From positions 372,001 to 436,000 of the forward strand of contig NZ_CAXUSG020000001.1 in NCBI RefSeq assembly GCF_964253915.1: a stretch of DNA of 64,000 nucleotides. The letters are read 5' to 3'. Each line of letters begins with the position of its first letter. The first letter of the stretch is position 1. The notes under the pieces were generated by a model. The model was not told the origin of the DNA and made no database searches. It saw nothing but the letters and a program-made list of their open reading frames with translations. This DNA comes from Metarhizobium sp964253915. Its GTDB lineage: Bacteria > Pseudomonadota > Alphaproteobacteria > Rhizobiales > Rhizobiaceae. The position numbers and the translations under genes are program-made. This document shows positions 41,235 through 50,976 of the stretch, one piece after another.

Positions 41235-43003
41235 CCGCCATGGACCAGAGCGCCAGATTGCCCGCAGATCTCGACGATATTGCCGACAACGCCCAGCCGC
41301 GGGTGCGTGACGCAATTGCCCCTCCCAGCGGCAAGTCATCGCGAAAGGCGAGGAAGGCGGCAGGGCCGCAGTCCCGCCGGCCGGCCTGGCTGCAGGTCGC
41401 CGCGGCATTGCTCTGGTTGCCGCAGGCGGCAGCCATCAGTTATGCGATTGGCGGCATTGCCGAAAACGGCAGTCTGCAGGATGTTTTCGCACCGGTGGCG
41501 ATTGTCGTCGGTGTCGGCTGTCTCAAGGCGCTGCTAGAGGCGTTTGGCGCACGGCTGGCCTTTCTGGATGCGCGGTCCATCCTGTCGAAGAAGCGTGCCG
41601 ATGCGCTGCAAAGCCTTGCCGCCCGTTCGCCGCTCGACAGGGCGGCGCCGGCTTCCGGCCTTGCGGCCAGCGTCGTTGCCGAGCAGGCGGACATGATCGT
41701 GCCCTATCTGGCGCGGTTCCAGCCGGCGCGGCTGAAATCCACCGTCGTGCCGCTGGCGATCGTTGCGGCCGTGCTGCCGTTCTCGTGGATGGCGGCACTC
41801 GTCTTGTTCATTTCCGGCCCGCTGATCCCGATTTTCATGGCGCTGATCGGCTGGCGCGCCCAGGCGGCCAGTGAAAAACAACTGGTCAAGACCGGCAGCC
41901 TGAACGCCTTCCTCCTCGACCGCCTGCGCGGTCTTGCCACCATCCGCGCGCTCGGCGCCGTCGATCGCACCGCGATCCGGCTGGCCGAGGAGGCGGATTC
42001 GTTGCGCCGGCGCACCATGGCGGTGCTGCGTATCGCCTTCCTGTCGTCGGCGGTGCTGGAACTGTTTGCCGCCCTCGGCGTGGCGCTGATGGCGGTCTAT
42101 GTCGGTTTCCATCTGCTCGGGCACCTTGATATCGGCGCCTGGGGCGGGCAACTGTCGCTGGCCGAAGGCCTGTTCATCCTGCTGCTCGCCCCCGCCTTCT
42201 TCGAGCCGCTGCGCGAACTTGCTGCCGTCTGGCATGATCGCGCCGCCGGCGAAGCGGCGCTGAAAGCCCTCGATGAACTCGCCGTCAAGGGCAGTGCGCT
42301 CCTGGGAAGCGATGCCGCGGCGACGCTTCCCGCCATCTGTCGTCCGGCCCCTGCGGTTCGCATCGAGGCCTTGAGCTTCACCCATGTTGGCCGCACCGAA
42401 CCAGTGTTGCAGGCCGTCTCGCTTGCGATTGCGGCCGGCGAACGGGTGGCGCTGCTCGGGCCGAGCGGCTGCGGCAAGTCGACCCTGATCGCCCTGATCG
42501 CCGGCCTAGCGGCGGCCGATAGCGGCCGCATCACCATTGGCGGCACCGAACTCACGGCAAAGACGGCGGATCGTTTGCGCCACGGCATCGCCTTCGTCGG
42601 CCAGAAGCCGCATATCTTCGCCGGCAGCGTCGATGCCAATATCAGGCTCGGCCGGCCGGGGGTCGATGGAGCCTGTCTCGAAAAAGCGATGCGGACGGTG
42701 TCCTTCGAGGAGATCGCCCGTCATCACGGCCCGTCGCCACTCGGCGAAAACGGCGTCGGCCTCTCGGGTGGCGAAGTGTTGCGTCTGGCGCTCGCCCGCG
42801 CCGCCGCCGGCCAGGATGCCGGCCTCGTGCTGGCCGACGAACCCACCGCCCATCTCGACCGGCAGACGGCTGCTGAGATCGTCGAGGGCCTTCTGGCGTT
42901 GTCGGTAGGCCGCACCCTGATCGTCGCCACCCATGATCCGCTGCTTGCAGCGCGCATGGACAGGATCGTCGATCTTTCCTCATGGCAGAAAGAGGCCGTC
43001 TGA
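41231..43003 (+). CDS. cydD: Glutathione/cysteine ABC exporter subunit CydD
   Basis: A 590-residue half-transporter. The membrane domain (about 50-350) has six helices; the ATPase follows with Walker A LGPSGCGKSTLI near residue 408, signature GLSGGEVLRLALARA and Walker B LVLADEPTAHLD. With CydC it exports reduced thiols to the periplasm for cytochrome bd assembly. The start at 41231 gives a short extra N-terminal region; 41240 is an alternative. Overlaps cydC by one base (TGATG). Confidence 0.92.
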   Translation: MTAMDQSARLPADLDDIADNAQPRVRDAIAPPSGKSSRKARKAAGPQSRRPAWLQVAAALLWLPQAAAISYAIGGIAENGSLQDVFAPVAIVVGVGCLKALLEAFGARLAFLDARSILSKKRADALQSLAARSPLDRAAPASGLAASVVAEQADMIVPYLARFQPARLKSTVVPLAIVAAVLPFSWMAALVLFISGPLIPIFMALIGWRAQAASEKQLVKTGSLNAFLLDRLRGLATIRALGAVDRTAIRLAEEADSLRRRTMAVLRIAFLSSAVLELFAALGVALMAVYVGFHLLGHLDIGAWGGQLSLAEGLFILLLAPAFFEPLRELAAVWHDRAAGEAALKALDELAVKGSALLGSDAAATLPAICRPAPAVRIEALSFTHVGRTEPVLQAVSLAIAAGERVALLGPSGCGKSTLIALIAGLAAADSGRITIGGTELTAKTADRLRHGIAFVGQKPHIFAGSVDANIRLGRPGVDGACLEKAMRTVSFEEIARHHGPSPLGENGVGLSGGEVLRLALARAAAGQDAGLVLADEPTAHLDRQTAAEIVEGLLALSVGRTLIVATHDPLLAARMDRIVDLSSWQKEAV

Positions 43004-44688
43004 TGCTTCGTCTTGGCGATCTTTACCCCGTGCTTTCGCTGTTCCTGCGTGTGCAGCGCCGCGGCCTCCTGCTCGGTGCCGTGCTGGCGGCAGGCACGAT
43101 GCTTGCCGGCCTCGCCCTGCTCGGGCTCTCCGGCTGGTTCGTCACGGCAACGGCGCTGGCGGGTCTTTCTGCCGGTTCAGCGCTGGCCTTCGACGTCTTC
43201 GCGCCGTCCGCCGGCATCCGCTTCTTCGCCATCGCCCGCACCGCCGGGCGTTACGGCGAACGGCTCGTCACCCATGATGCGACGCTGAAAATCCTCGCCA
43301 CTTTGCGGGAGAAGCTGTTCCGTGGCTGGTCGGCGCCGGGTGCCGCCCGCGACCTCGTCAAGCGGCCGGCCCGGCTGCTTTTCCGCCTGACGGCGGATAT
43401 CGATGCGCTCGACAGCCTCTATCTGCGTGTGCTCGTCCCCGGCTTGGTGGCTTTCTGTGCGGCGCTGACGGCCGGCATCGCCCTCGGTTTCCTCAGCCTG
43501 CCGCTCGGTCTTGCCGTCGGTCTGCTGCTGCTGGTCGCCGGAAGCGCAATCCTCTTCGTTGCGGCCGGAAGAGCATTGCGGCCGGCCGGCCGGCGCTTGA
43601 TTGCGCTGGAGGCGCTGCGTTCGCGCACCATCGACATGGTCTCGGGGCGCACCGATCTCGTCATGGCCGGTCGGCTTGCCGCCGCACGCGCGGCAGCCGT
43701 CCATGCCGACGAACGTCTGGCCAAGGCGGAGGACCGCCTGAACCGGATCGAAACCGGCACGATGGCGACACTCGGCATGCTCGGCGCCTGTCTGACCGGC
43801 GGTGTCCTGCTGGCGGTTGCCGCACTCGCCGAAGCGGGCGCGATCACCGCTCCCGTTGCCGCTTTCGGCGTGCTTTTGACGCTCGCTGCCATCGAACCCT
43901 TTGCCGGCCTGCGTCGCGGGGCCTTGGAGCTCGGCCGCAGTCTTCTGGCCGCCCGGCGGATCGCGCCGCGGCTCCAGGCTGCAGCCGATGTACCGTCGCC
44001 GCAACAGCCGGCCGCCGGCGAAGCCTTGCGCTTCGATGCCGTGACGGCTGCCCATCCCGGTGCGCCGCGTCCGGTTTTCCGCGATCTTTCGCTTGCCGTC
44101 GAGCGCGGCGAATGTCTTGCCATCATCGGCGCGAGCGGCAGCGGCAAGACGACTCTGCTCGGTCTTGCCGCGGGCGAGATCCCCGCCTTGCAGGGCGCCA
44201 TCGCAAGCCTGCCGGCGACGTTGATGACCCAACGCACCGAACTGTTCGAGGATACGCTGCGCGACAACCTGAAGCTCGCCGATCCCGACGCCAACGATGG
44301 CAGGCTGTGGCAAGCACTGGCCGATGCCGGCCTGAAGAACGATATCGTCGCGCTTGGCGGCCTCGACATTTCTCTTGGCGAGGGCGGTTTGGGCCTGTCT
44401 GGCGGACAATCGCGACGCCTGGCCCTGGCGCGGCTTTTCCTGCGCGATACGCCGCTCTGGCTGCTGGATGAACCGACCGACGGGCTGGACGGGCCGACGG
44501 CCTGCGACGTGCTCGCCCGCCTCAAGGCACGCGCCGCAGGCAAGACCGCGGTCATCGCCACGCATCTGCGCCGGGAGGCGGCCATCGCCGATCGCATCGT
44601 CCATATCGACCGTGGACGGATCATCGAAATTTCGCGCCGTGGAGAGGCGGCGTTCGAAATGGCGCTCGAAGGCCTGCGGCCGGACTGA
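43003..44688 (+). CDS. cydC: Glutathione/cysteine ABC exporter subunit CydC
   Basis: A 561-residue partner of CydD. Membrane domain first, then the ATPase with Walker A IGASGSGKTTLLG near 376, signature GLSGGQSRRLALARL and LWLLDEPTDGLD. I start it at 43003, where TGATG couples it to cydD; a Met seven codons earlier lies inside cydD. The exporter heterodimer is needed for heme insertion in cytochrome bd. Confidence 0.92.
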   Translation: MLRLGDLYPVLSLFLRVQRRGLLLGAVLAAGTMLAGLALLGLSGWFVTATALAGLSAGSALAFDVFAPSAGIRFFAIARTAGRYGERLVTHDATLKILATLREKLFRGWSAPGAARDLVKRPARLLFRLTADIDALDSLYLRVLVPGLVAFCAALTAGIALGFLSLPLGLAVGLLLLVAGSAILFVAAGRALRPAGRRLIALEALRSRTIDMVSGRTDLVMAGRLAAARAAAVHADERLAKAEDRLNRIETGTMATLGMLGACLTGGVLLAVAALAEAGAITAPVAAFGVLLTLAAIEPFAGLRRGALELGRSLLAARRIAPRLQAAADVPSPQQPAAGEALRFDAVTAAHPGAPRPVFRDLSLAVERGECLAIIGASGSGKTTLLGLAAGEIPALQGAIASLPATLMTQRTELFEDTLRDNLKLADPDANDGRLWQALADAGLKNDIVALGGLDISLGEGGLGLSGGQSRRLALARLFLRDTPLWLLDEPTDGLDGPTACDVLARLKARAAGKTAVIATHLRREAAIADRIVHIDRGRIIEISRRGEAAFEMALEGLRPD

Positions 44689-44762
44689 GCGCGCACGCTT
44701 GCCCGCGTCGCTGTCCGGCGTTGCGGAACTCTTGCACCCCGTGGGGCCATGGGAGAAAGACT

Positions 44763-46343
44763 ATGGAACTCGACATCGTCGACTTATCGCGATTTCAATT
44801 CGCACTGACTGCGCTTTATCACTTTCTGTTCGTCCCCCTGACGCTCGGGCTCTCGGTCCTGCTGGCGATCATGGAAACCGTCTATGTCATGACCGGCCGC
44901 CAGATCTGGCGGCAGATGACGAAGTTCTGGGGCACCCTGTTCGGGATCAATTTCGTGCTGGGCGTCGCCACCGGCCTCGTCATGGAATTCCAGTTCGGCA
45001 TGAACTGGAGTTACTACAGCTATTATGTCGGCGACATTTTTGGCGCGCCCTTGGCGATCGAGGGCCTGATGGCCTTCTTCCTCGAGGCGACCTTCGTCGG
45101 ACTGTTCTTCTTCGGCTGGGACAAGCTCTCCAAGGTCGGCCATCTCGTCGCCACCTGGGCGGTGGCGCTCGGCTCGAATTTTTCGGCGCTGTGGATCTTG
45201 ATCGCCAACGGCTGGATGCAGAACCCGGTCGGCTCGGCGCTCAATCCGCAGACCATGCGTATGGAAATCACCAGTTTCTACGACGTGGTGTTCAACCCGG
45301 TGGCGCAGGCGAAATTCGTCCATACGGTCTCGGCCGGTTATGTCTGTGCTTCCATTTTCGTGCTCGGCGTTTCGGCCTGGTACGTACTCAAGGGCCGGCA
45401 TATCGAGCTTGCCAAGCGTTCGATGACGGTCGCCGCCTCCTTCGGCCTTGCCGCTTCGCTGTCGGTGGTGGTGCTCGGCGATGAGAGCGGCTACCTCGCC
45501 ACCGAAAACCAGAAGATGAAGCTCGCCGCCATCGAGGCGATGTGGGAAACGGAACCGGCACCGGCTGCCTTCACCGCCTTCGGCTTCCCGGACCAGGAAG
45601 CGCGCGAAACCCACTTCGCGGTGCATATCCCCTGGGCCATGGGCCTGATCGGCACCCGCTCGCTGACGACGGTCATCCCGGGCATCGACCAGCTCGAACT
45701 GAAGGCGGAAGAACGCATCCGCGACGGCATAAAGGCCTATGACGCGCTGACGAAGATCCGTGCGACGCCCATCAACACCGAAGTTGCCGCCGATGTCCGC
45801 ACCTCCTTCGAAGACCTTGGCCACAATCTCGGTTATGCGCTGCTGCTGAAGCGCTACATCGACGATCCGCGCCAGGCGACGGACGAGCAGATCCGCCAGG
45901 CGGCGATGGACACCATCCCGCATGTGCCGACCCTGTTCTTTGCGTTCCGCATCATGGTCGGGCTCGGCATGTTCTTCATCCTGCTCACCGCCACCTTCTT
46001 CTGGCTTTCGGCACGGCGGCAGCTCGATCGTTATCCGCTGTTGCTGAAGGTGGCCGTCTTTGCCATCCCGCTGCCCTGGATCGCCATCGAGGCCGGCTGG
46101 ATCGTCGCCGAGATCGGCCGCCAGCCGTGGGTGATCGAAGGCGTGCTGCCGACGGCCATGGCCGTCTCCAGCCTTGGCGCCGGCACGGTGCTGTTCACCA
46201 TCGTCGGTTTTGCCGCGCTCTATACCGTGCTGATCGTCGTCGAGATGACGCTGATGATCAAGGCGATCAAGCAGGGTCCGGAACCGGACCACGAACCGGA
46301 AGCCAAGCTCATCTCGGAAACCATCGTCCCGGCCGCGGAGTGA
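44763..46343 (+). CDS. cydA: Cytochrome bd oxidase subunit I
   Basis: A 526-residue membrane protein that oxidises ubiquinol and reduces oxygen. Heme ligands are His20 (heme b595 or d site at the N-terminus), His187 in KFVHTVSAGY and Met398 in FRIMVGL; the proton-path acids are Glu100 and Glu108. The short quinol-binding Q-loop of alphaproteobacteria is seen. Start at 44763 follows GGGAGAAAG. Follows cydC after 74 bp. Confidence 0.95.
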   Translation: MELDIVDLSRFQFALTALYHFLFVPLTLGLSVLLAIMETVYVMTGRQIWRQMTKFWGTLFGINFVLGVATGLVMEFQFGMNWSYYSYYVGDIFGAPLAIEGLMAFFLEATFVGLFFFGWDKLSKVGHLVATWAVALGSNFSALWILIANGWMQNPVGSALNPQTMRMEITSFYDVVFNPVAQAKFVHTVSAGYVCASIFVLGVSAWYVLKGRHIELAKRSMTVAASFGLAASLSVVVLGDESGYLATENQKMKLAAIEAMWETEPAPAAFTAFGFPDQEARETHFAVHIPWAMGLIGTRSLTTVIPGIDQLELKAEERIRDGIKAYDALTKIRATPINTEVAADVRTSFEDLGHNLGYALLLKRYIDDPRQATDEQIRQAAMDTIPHVPTLFFAFRIMVGLGMFFILLTATFFWLSARRQLDRYPLLLKVAVFAIPLPWIAIEAGWIVAEIGRQPWVIEGVLPTAMAVSSLGAGTVLFTIVGFAALYTVLIVVEMTLMIKAIKQGPEPDHEPEAKLISETIVPAAE

Positions 46344-46349
46344 CCAGCC

Positions 46350-47504
46350 ATGATCCTGCACGAACTCATCGATTATGAAACCCTGCGCTTCATCTGGTGG
46401 CTGCTGCTCGGCGTGCTGCTGATCGGTTTTGCCGTCACCGACGGTTTCGATCTCGGCGTCGGCACGCTTCTGCCCTTCGTCGCCAAGACGGATACGGAGC
46501 GGCGCATCGCCATCAATACCATCGGCCCGGTCTGGGAAGGCAACCAGGTCTGGCTCATCCTCGGCGGCGGCGCCATTTTCGCCGCCTGGCCGCCGCTCTA
46601 CGCCGTCTCCTTCTCCGGTTTCTACCTGGCGATGTTCGCGATCCTCTTTGCGCTCATCCTGCGGCCGGTCGGCTTCAAGTACCGCTCGAAGCGCGACAGC
46701 GCCCGCTGGCGCAACAATTGGGACTGGGCGCTGTTCGTCGGCGGTTTCGTGCCGTCGCTGATCTTCGGTGTCGCTGTCGGCAATGTGCTGCAGGGCGTGC
46801 CCTTCCGTTTTGCCGACGACATGCGGATCTTCTACGAAGGCTCGTTCTTCGGCCTGCTCAATCCCTTCGCGCTGCTCTGTGGCCTGCTGTCGGTTTCCAT
46901 GCTGATCATGCACGGTTCCGCTTGGCTGGCGTTGAAGGCAAGCGGTCCGGTGGCGGAACGCGCCGGCCGTTTCGGCAGCGTCGCGGCATTGGTCACCATC
47001 GTGCTCTTCGCCCTCGGCGGCCTTTGCCTCTGGGCCGGCGTCGATGGCTATCGCATCACCAGCGAGATTAGCACGGCCGGCCCCTCTAATCCGCTGTTCA
47101 AGACGGTCGCGACCGAAAGCGGCGCCTGGTTCGCCAATTATTCCGCCCGTCCCTGGTTGTGGCTGGCGCCGGCCTTCGGTTTCCTCGGCGCGCTCGCCGC
47201 CTTCTTCGGCCTGCGTGCCCGGCGCGAAGTCTCGACGCTTCTGTTCAGCAAGCTGTCGATCTTCGGCATCATCTCGACGGTCGGCGTCTCGATGTTCCCG
47301 TTCATCCTGCCGTCGTCGCTCGATCCGCGCTCCAGCCTCACCGTCTGGGATGCCTCGTCCAGCCACCTGACGCTGTTCATCATGCTGGCGGTCACGACGT
47401 TCTTCCTGCCGATCATCGTTGTCTATACCAGCTGGGTCTACAAGGTGCTCTGGGGCAAGGTCGACGAGGCTTCTGTCACCGAAAAGGGCGGTCACGCTTA
47501 CTGA
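46350..47504 (+). CDS. cydB: Cytochrome bd oxidase subunit II
   Basis: A 384-residue membrane partner of CydA with about eight helices. FAVTDGFDLGVGTLLPF near the start and GPVWEGNQVWLILGGGAIFAAWPPLYA are family signatures. It begins six bases after cydA and gets its ribosome site from the cydA end. Confidence 0.95.
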   Translation: MILHELIDYETLRFIWWLLLGVLLIGFAVTDGFDLGVGTLLPFVAKTDTERRIAINTIGPVWEGNQVWLILGGGAIFAAWPPLYAVSFSGFYLAMFAILFALILRPVGFKYRSKRDSARWRNNWDWALFVGGFVPSLIFGVAVGNVLQGVPFRFADDMRIFYEGSFFGLLNPFALLCGLLSVSMLIMHGSAWLALKASGPVAERAGRFGSVAALVTIVLFALGGLCLWAGVDGYRITSEISTAGPSNPLFKTVATESGAWFANYSARPWLWLAPAFGFLGALAAFFGLRARREVSTLLFSKLSIFGIISTVGVSMFPFILPSSLDPRSSLTVWDASSSHLTLFIMLAVTTFFLPIIVVYTSWVYKVLWGKVDEASVTEKGGHAY

Positions 47505-47518
47505 GAAAGGAGAAGATT

Positions 47519-47641
47519 ATGTGGTATTTTGCCTGGATCCTCGGCCTGCCCCTGGCCGCCGCCTTCGCCGTGCTCAACGCCATGTGGTACGAGCTGATGG
47601 ACGATCAACGCAAGAAGACGGCGGAACCACCGAAGGAATGA
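47519..47641 (+). CDS. cydX: Cytochrome bd small subunit CydX
   Basis: A 40-residue protein: one helix from about 3 to 24, then a charged tail with DDQRKKT. The start MWYFAWILGLPLAAAF and the later WYE-L are the CydX/YbgT pattern, needed for oxidase stability. GAGAAAGGAGAAG is a strong ribosome site. It lies 14 bases after cydB. Confidence 0.92.
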   Translation: MWYFAWILGLPLAAAFAVLNAMWYELMDDQRKKTAEPPKE

Positions 47642-47653
47642 CGCAACAGCCCG

Positions 47654-48466
47654 TCAGTGCTGCATCGAATAGGAGCGCGGTGATGTTCCGAGCATGCGCT
47701 TGAACATCGTCGTGAAGGCCGGCACGCTCTCGTATCCCGCTTCCAGCGCCACGTGGGTGACCGGCCAGCCCTCCGCCAGCTTCGGCAGGCTTGCGAAGAC
47801 GCAGGCCTGCTGTCGCCAGGTGACGAAGCTCAGGCCCGTTTCCTCGCGGAACAGCCGGGTGAAGGTCCGTCGGCTCATCGCCAGGTTTTCCGCCCAGTCG
47901 TCGATGCGCGCATCCGGCGCCGGATTGCGCAGGTAGCGGCGGCAAAGGTCCGCCAGCCGTTCATGCAGGGGGAAGGGCAGGCCGAGCGGCCGTTCCGGCA
48001 GGCTCTCCATTTCCTCCAGCAACAGGGCATAGACCAGCTTCGCCTTGCCGTGGCCTGCCGGCGCCTCGCGCAGCTTCAAGGCCTCCAGCAACAGGCTGCG
48101 GGCCAGATCGGTCACTTCAAGGACCTTCGGCGCCTCCGGCACGGATTGGCCCTCCCGCGGCGAAATGTAGATCGAGCGCATCGAGACGTCGCTCAACATT
48201 TCCACGGCATGCGCAAGGCCGCGCGGGATCAATAGCGCATGGCCTGGCGGGATCATCCACCGGCCGTTTTCGGTCGCCACCAGCACGACGCCGCGAAAGA
48301 CGCAGAGGATCTGCGTGCGGCGGTGATGATGCACCGGCACGGTATAACCGGTGGGGATCTCGGTGCTGTGCACCAGCACTTCCGCCTCCGACTGCTCCAT
48401 CCACGCCAGATTGCGATAGTGGTCGTCGTTCAGCGCGGAGAGCGTTTTGGCAGCGAGCTTTTCCAT
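47654..48466 (-). CDS. AraC-family transcriptional regulator with cupin N-terminus
   Basis: A 270-residue regulator. The N-terminal cupin part (TVPVHHHRRTQILCVFRG, MIPPGHALLIPRGLAHAV) may bind a small molecule, and the C-terminal pair of helix-turn-helices includes LAMSRRTFTRLFREETGLSF and ALEAGYESVPAFTTMFKRMLG. It is divergent from the pump gene at 48585, which it may control. Upstream in-frame Mets lie in the region shared with the pump's leader and were rejected. The stop is 12 bases from cydX, converging. Confidence 0.87.
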   Translation of the reverse strand: MEKLAAKTLSALNDDHYRNLAWMEQSEAEVLVHSTEIPTGYTVPVHHHRRTQILCVFRGVVLVATENGRWMIPPGHALLIPRGLAHAVEMLSDVSMRSIYISPREGQSVPEAPKVLEVTDLARSLLLEALKLREAPAGHGKAKLVYALLLEEMESLPERPLGLPFPLHERLADLCRRYLRNPAPDARIDDWAENLAMSRRTFTRLFREETGLSFVTWRQQACVFASLPKLAEGWPVTHVALEAGYESVPAFTTMFKRMLGTSPRSYSMQH

Positions 48467-48584
48467 TTTTGGCCCAATCGCGAAAGAATTGGACCAAAAC
48501 ACAAAAGCAGGCCAGTGGCAAGGCAGGTAGAAAGCCGTGGTTGAATGTCCGCGACAACAAGCGGAATCACGGAGGAAATAGACT

Positions 48585-49778
48585 ATGGCGGTTGTTGCCG
48601 GCACCGAGGCCCGGTTCGAGAAGACGACGTTTTCCATTCTGGTGGCGGTAAGCGTCTGCCACATGCTCAACGACATCATGCAGTCGTTGCTGGCGTCGCT
48701 TTATCCGATCTTCAAGGAAAACTATAATCTCGACTTCATCCAGATCGGCCTGCTGACGATGACCTTCCAGGTCACGGCGTCGCTGCTGCAGCCGGTCGTC
48801 GGCATGGTGACGGACCGCTGGCCGATGCCGTTTTCGCTGCCGGTCGGCATGGGCAGCACGCTGGTCGGCCTGCTGCTGCTCGGTTATGCCGATAGTTTCG
48901 CCCTGCTGCTCATCGCCTCCAGCCTGATCGGCTTCGGCTCGGCGATCTTCCATCCGGAATCCTCGCGTGTCGCACGCCTTGCTTCCGGCGGTCGCCACGG
49001 CTTTGCGCAGTCGCTCTTCCAGGTCGGCGGCAATGCCGGCTCGGCTATCGGTCCGCTGCTCGCCGCCTTCATCGTGCTGCCGCTCGGCCAGCATACGGTT
49101 GCCTGGTTCTCGGCCATCGCCATGCTCGGCATGGTGATCCTGACCTGGGTCGGCAACTGGTATGCCGCTCATCGCCGCGCTTCGGCGAGCAAGGGCGCGC
49201 CGAGCCGTGCCCTGCCGCTGCCGCAGAACAAGGTCGTCCTCGCCTTCCTGCTGCTGGTGCTGCTGACGGCGACCAAGAACGTCTACATGGCCAGCCTGTC
49301 GAGCTACTTCACCTTCTATGTCATCGACAAGTTTGCCCTTTCGGTTCGCGATGCGCAGTTGATGTTGTTCCTGTTCCTCGGTTCGGCCGCCGTTGGCACT
49401 TTCCTCGGCGGACCGATCGGCGATCGTTTCGGCGCCCGCTTCGTCATCTGGTTCTCGATCCTCGGCGTCATCCCGTTTGCGTTGCTTTTGCCTTACGCCA
49501 ATCTGCAGTGGACGATGATCCTCGTCGTGCTCATCGGCCTGATCTTCGCGTCGGCATTCTCCGCAATCGTCGTCTTCGCCCAGGAATTGGTACCGGGCCG
49601 CGTCGGCATGATCGCCGGCATCTTCTTCGGATTTGCGTTCGGTTTCGGTGGCCTGGGGGCTGCCGCGCTCGGTGGTTTTGCCGATACGCACGGCATCGAG
49701 TTCGTCTACCGCCTGTGCTCCTACCTGCCGCTTTTAGGGCTGCTGACCGTCTTCCTGCCGCGTATTCCGCGTCACTGA
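48585..49778 (+). CDS. Fosmidomycin-resistance-type MFS efflux pump
   Basis: A 397-residue protein with twelve predicted helices. VSVCHMLNDIMQSLLASLYPIFKENYNL and SAIFHPESSRVARLASGGRHGFAQSLFQVGGNAG match Fsr/YhfS-like transporters. The family exports fosmidomycin and possibly other phosphonates or small acids. Divergent from the AraC regulator. Native substrate is unknown. Confidence 0.88.
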   Translation: MAVVAGTEARFEKTTFSILVAVSVCHMLNDIMQSLLASLYPIFKENYNLDFIQIGLLTMTFQVTASLLQPVVGMVTDRWPMPFSLPVGMGSTLVGLLLLGYADSFALLLIASSLIGFGSAIFHPESSRVARLASGGRHGFAQSLFQVGGNAGSAIGPLLAAFIVLPLGQHTVAWFSAIAMLGMVILTWVGNWYAAHRRASASKGAPSRALPLPQNKVVLAFLLLVLLTATKNVYMASLSSYFTFYVIDKFALSVRDAQLMLFLFLGSAAVGTFLGGPIGDRFGARFVIWFSILGVIPFALLLPYANLQWTMILVVLIGLIFASAFSAIVVFAQELVPGRVGMIAGIFFGFAFGFGGLGAAALGGFADTHGIEFVYRLCSYLPLLGLLTVFLPRIPRH

Positions 49779-49814
49779 CCGCAATCGCCACAGCGATACC
49801 GCCTCCACCGCCAG

Positions 49815-49846
49815 CCAGCCATGTGCGTAAGCCATGGCTGGTTTTT
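49815..49846 (+). terminator. Rho-independent terminator of the MFS gene
   Basis: Nine-base stem CCAGCCATG / CATGGCTGG, a nine-base loop, then five T residues, 37 bases after the stop. Confidence 0.85.
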
Positions 49847-49876
49847 CTATGGGTGCTTTTCTTTCGCCAGAGCGGT

Positions 49877-49904
49877 TTGACTTTTGTCAGCGCCCGTGAA
49901 TAAT
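49877..49904 (+). promoter_or_regulatory. Promoter of the SorC-type regulator
   Basis: TTGACT, a 16-base spacer, then AATAAT. A small dyad TGACTTTTGTCA overlaps the -35 box and could be an autoregulatory site. The start codon is 29 bases downstream. Confidence 0.6.
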
Positions 49905-49933
49905 GTCGAAAGACTTTTTCTTGAGGACGTTTC

Positions 49934-50905
49934 ATGCCCATCCGGCCCGCCGACCAGATCATGCACAAAGCCGCCTGGCTTTATTATACGCATGGTCTGA
50001 GGCAGGATGAAGTGGCCAAGCATCTGGACATTTCCCGCGCTTCCGTTGCCATGTACCTGCGCCGCGCCCGTGAAAACGGTGTCGTCACCATCTCCACCTC
50101 GACGCAGCTTTTTGCCGAAGACGTTTTGGCACGCGAGCTTGAGGATGCCATCGGATTGAAGGGTGTGTGGATCGTTCCGGAAGACCGGCAGGCCATGGAC
50201 CCGGCCTCGGAAATGCCGGTGGTCGCCGCAGCTGTCTTCCTCGAACTGATCAACAAGGGAGACAGGATCGGCGTCGCCTGGGGCCGCACGGTCTATCATA
50301 TCGCCGACGTCATGCCCAATGCCGACCTGCAGGACGTGACCGTCGTGCAGCTCTGCGGCAATCTCGGTGCGCCCTACAACTACCGGCCGGACCAGTGCAC
50401 GACGGAAATCGCCCGCCGGCTGAACGCCGAGGGCATCAACATCTATGCGCCGCTGGTGCTGAGCTCCGAAGAACTTGCCACGGCACTGCGCAACGAGCCC
50501 GTCATCCGTGAGCAGCTGGCATCGATTTCCGATTGCAACCTCGTGCTTTATTCCGTTGGCGGCTGCGAGAGCGACAGCCACCTGGTGCGCTGCGGCGCCT
50601 TGACGGCGGACGAGATGCAGGCGCTTGCAGAAGCCGGCGCCGGCGGCGTCATCGCCGGGCAGGTTATCGACCGCAACGGCCAGCGCATGGATTGCGCCCA
50701 TAATCGCCGCTGCATTTCCGCCGATCTGTCTTCGATCCGTTCCATCCCCAAGCGGATGATGGTGGTCGAGGAGGATGCGAAATTCGAACCGCTGGTCTCG
50801 GCATTGAACGGAGGCTTCGTCTCCCATCTCGTCGTCACCGCCAGCATGGCAAGACGCCTGCTGGACCGCTGGACCGTCAGCGGCAACCGACGCGTGGCGG
50901 AGTAG
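49934..50905 (+). CDS. SorC/DeoR-type sugar-binding transcriptional regulator
   Basis: A 323-residue regulator. Helix-turn-helix LYYTHGLRQDEVAKHLDISRASVAMYLRRA at about 16-45, then the sugar-phosphate-binding SorC domain (DRIGVAWGRTVYHIADVMP, VVQLCGNLGAPYN, GGVIAGQVIDRNG). It is 71 bp upstream of the aldolase/dehydrogenase gene on the same strand and should respond to a sugar phosphate from that pathway. Confidence 0.9.
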   Translation: MPIRPADQIMHKAAWLYYTHGLRQDEVAKHLDISRASVAMYLRRARENGVVTISTSTQLFAEDVLARELEDAIGLKGVWIVPEDRQAMDPASEMPVVAAAVFLELINKGDRIGVAWGRTVYHIADVMPNADLQDVTVVQLCGNLGAPYNYRPDQCTTEIARRLNAEGINIYAPLVLSSEELATALRNEPVIREQLASISDCNLVLYSVGGCESDSHLVRCGALTADEMQALAEAGAGGVIAGQVIDRNGQRMDCAHNRRCISADLSSIRSIPKRMMVVEEDAKFEPLVSALNGGFVSHLVVTASMARRLLDRWTVSGNRRVAE

Positions 50906-50976
50906 CCGCCGGGCAAACAATCATCATCCGCCCGGCCGGTCCGGGCCTTTCAAACTTCATGAGGGAGGAATTCGAC

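Noticed and set aside
44784..47495. 903-codon open frame on the - strand
   Set aside because: Antisense to cydA and cydB, both of which have clear function and motifs.
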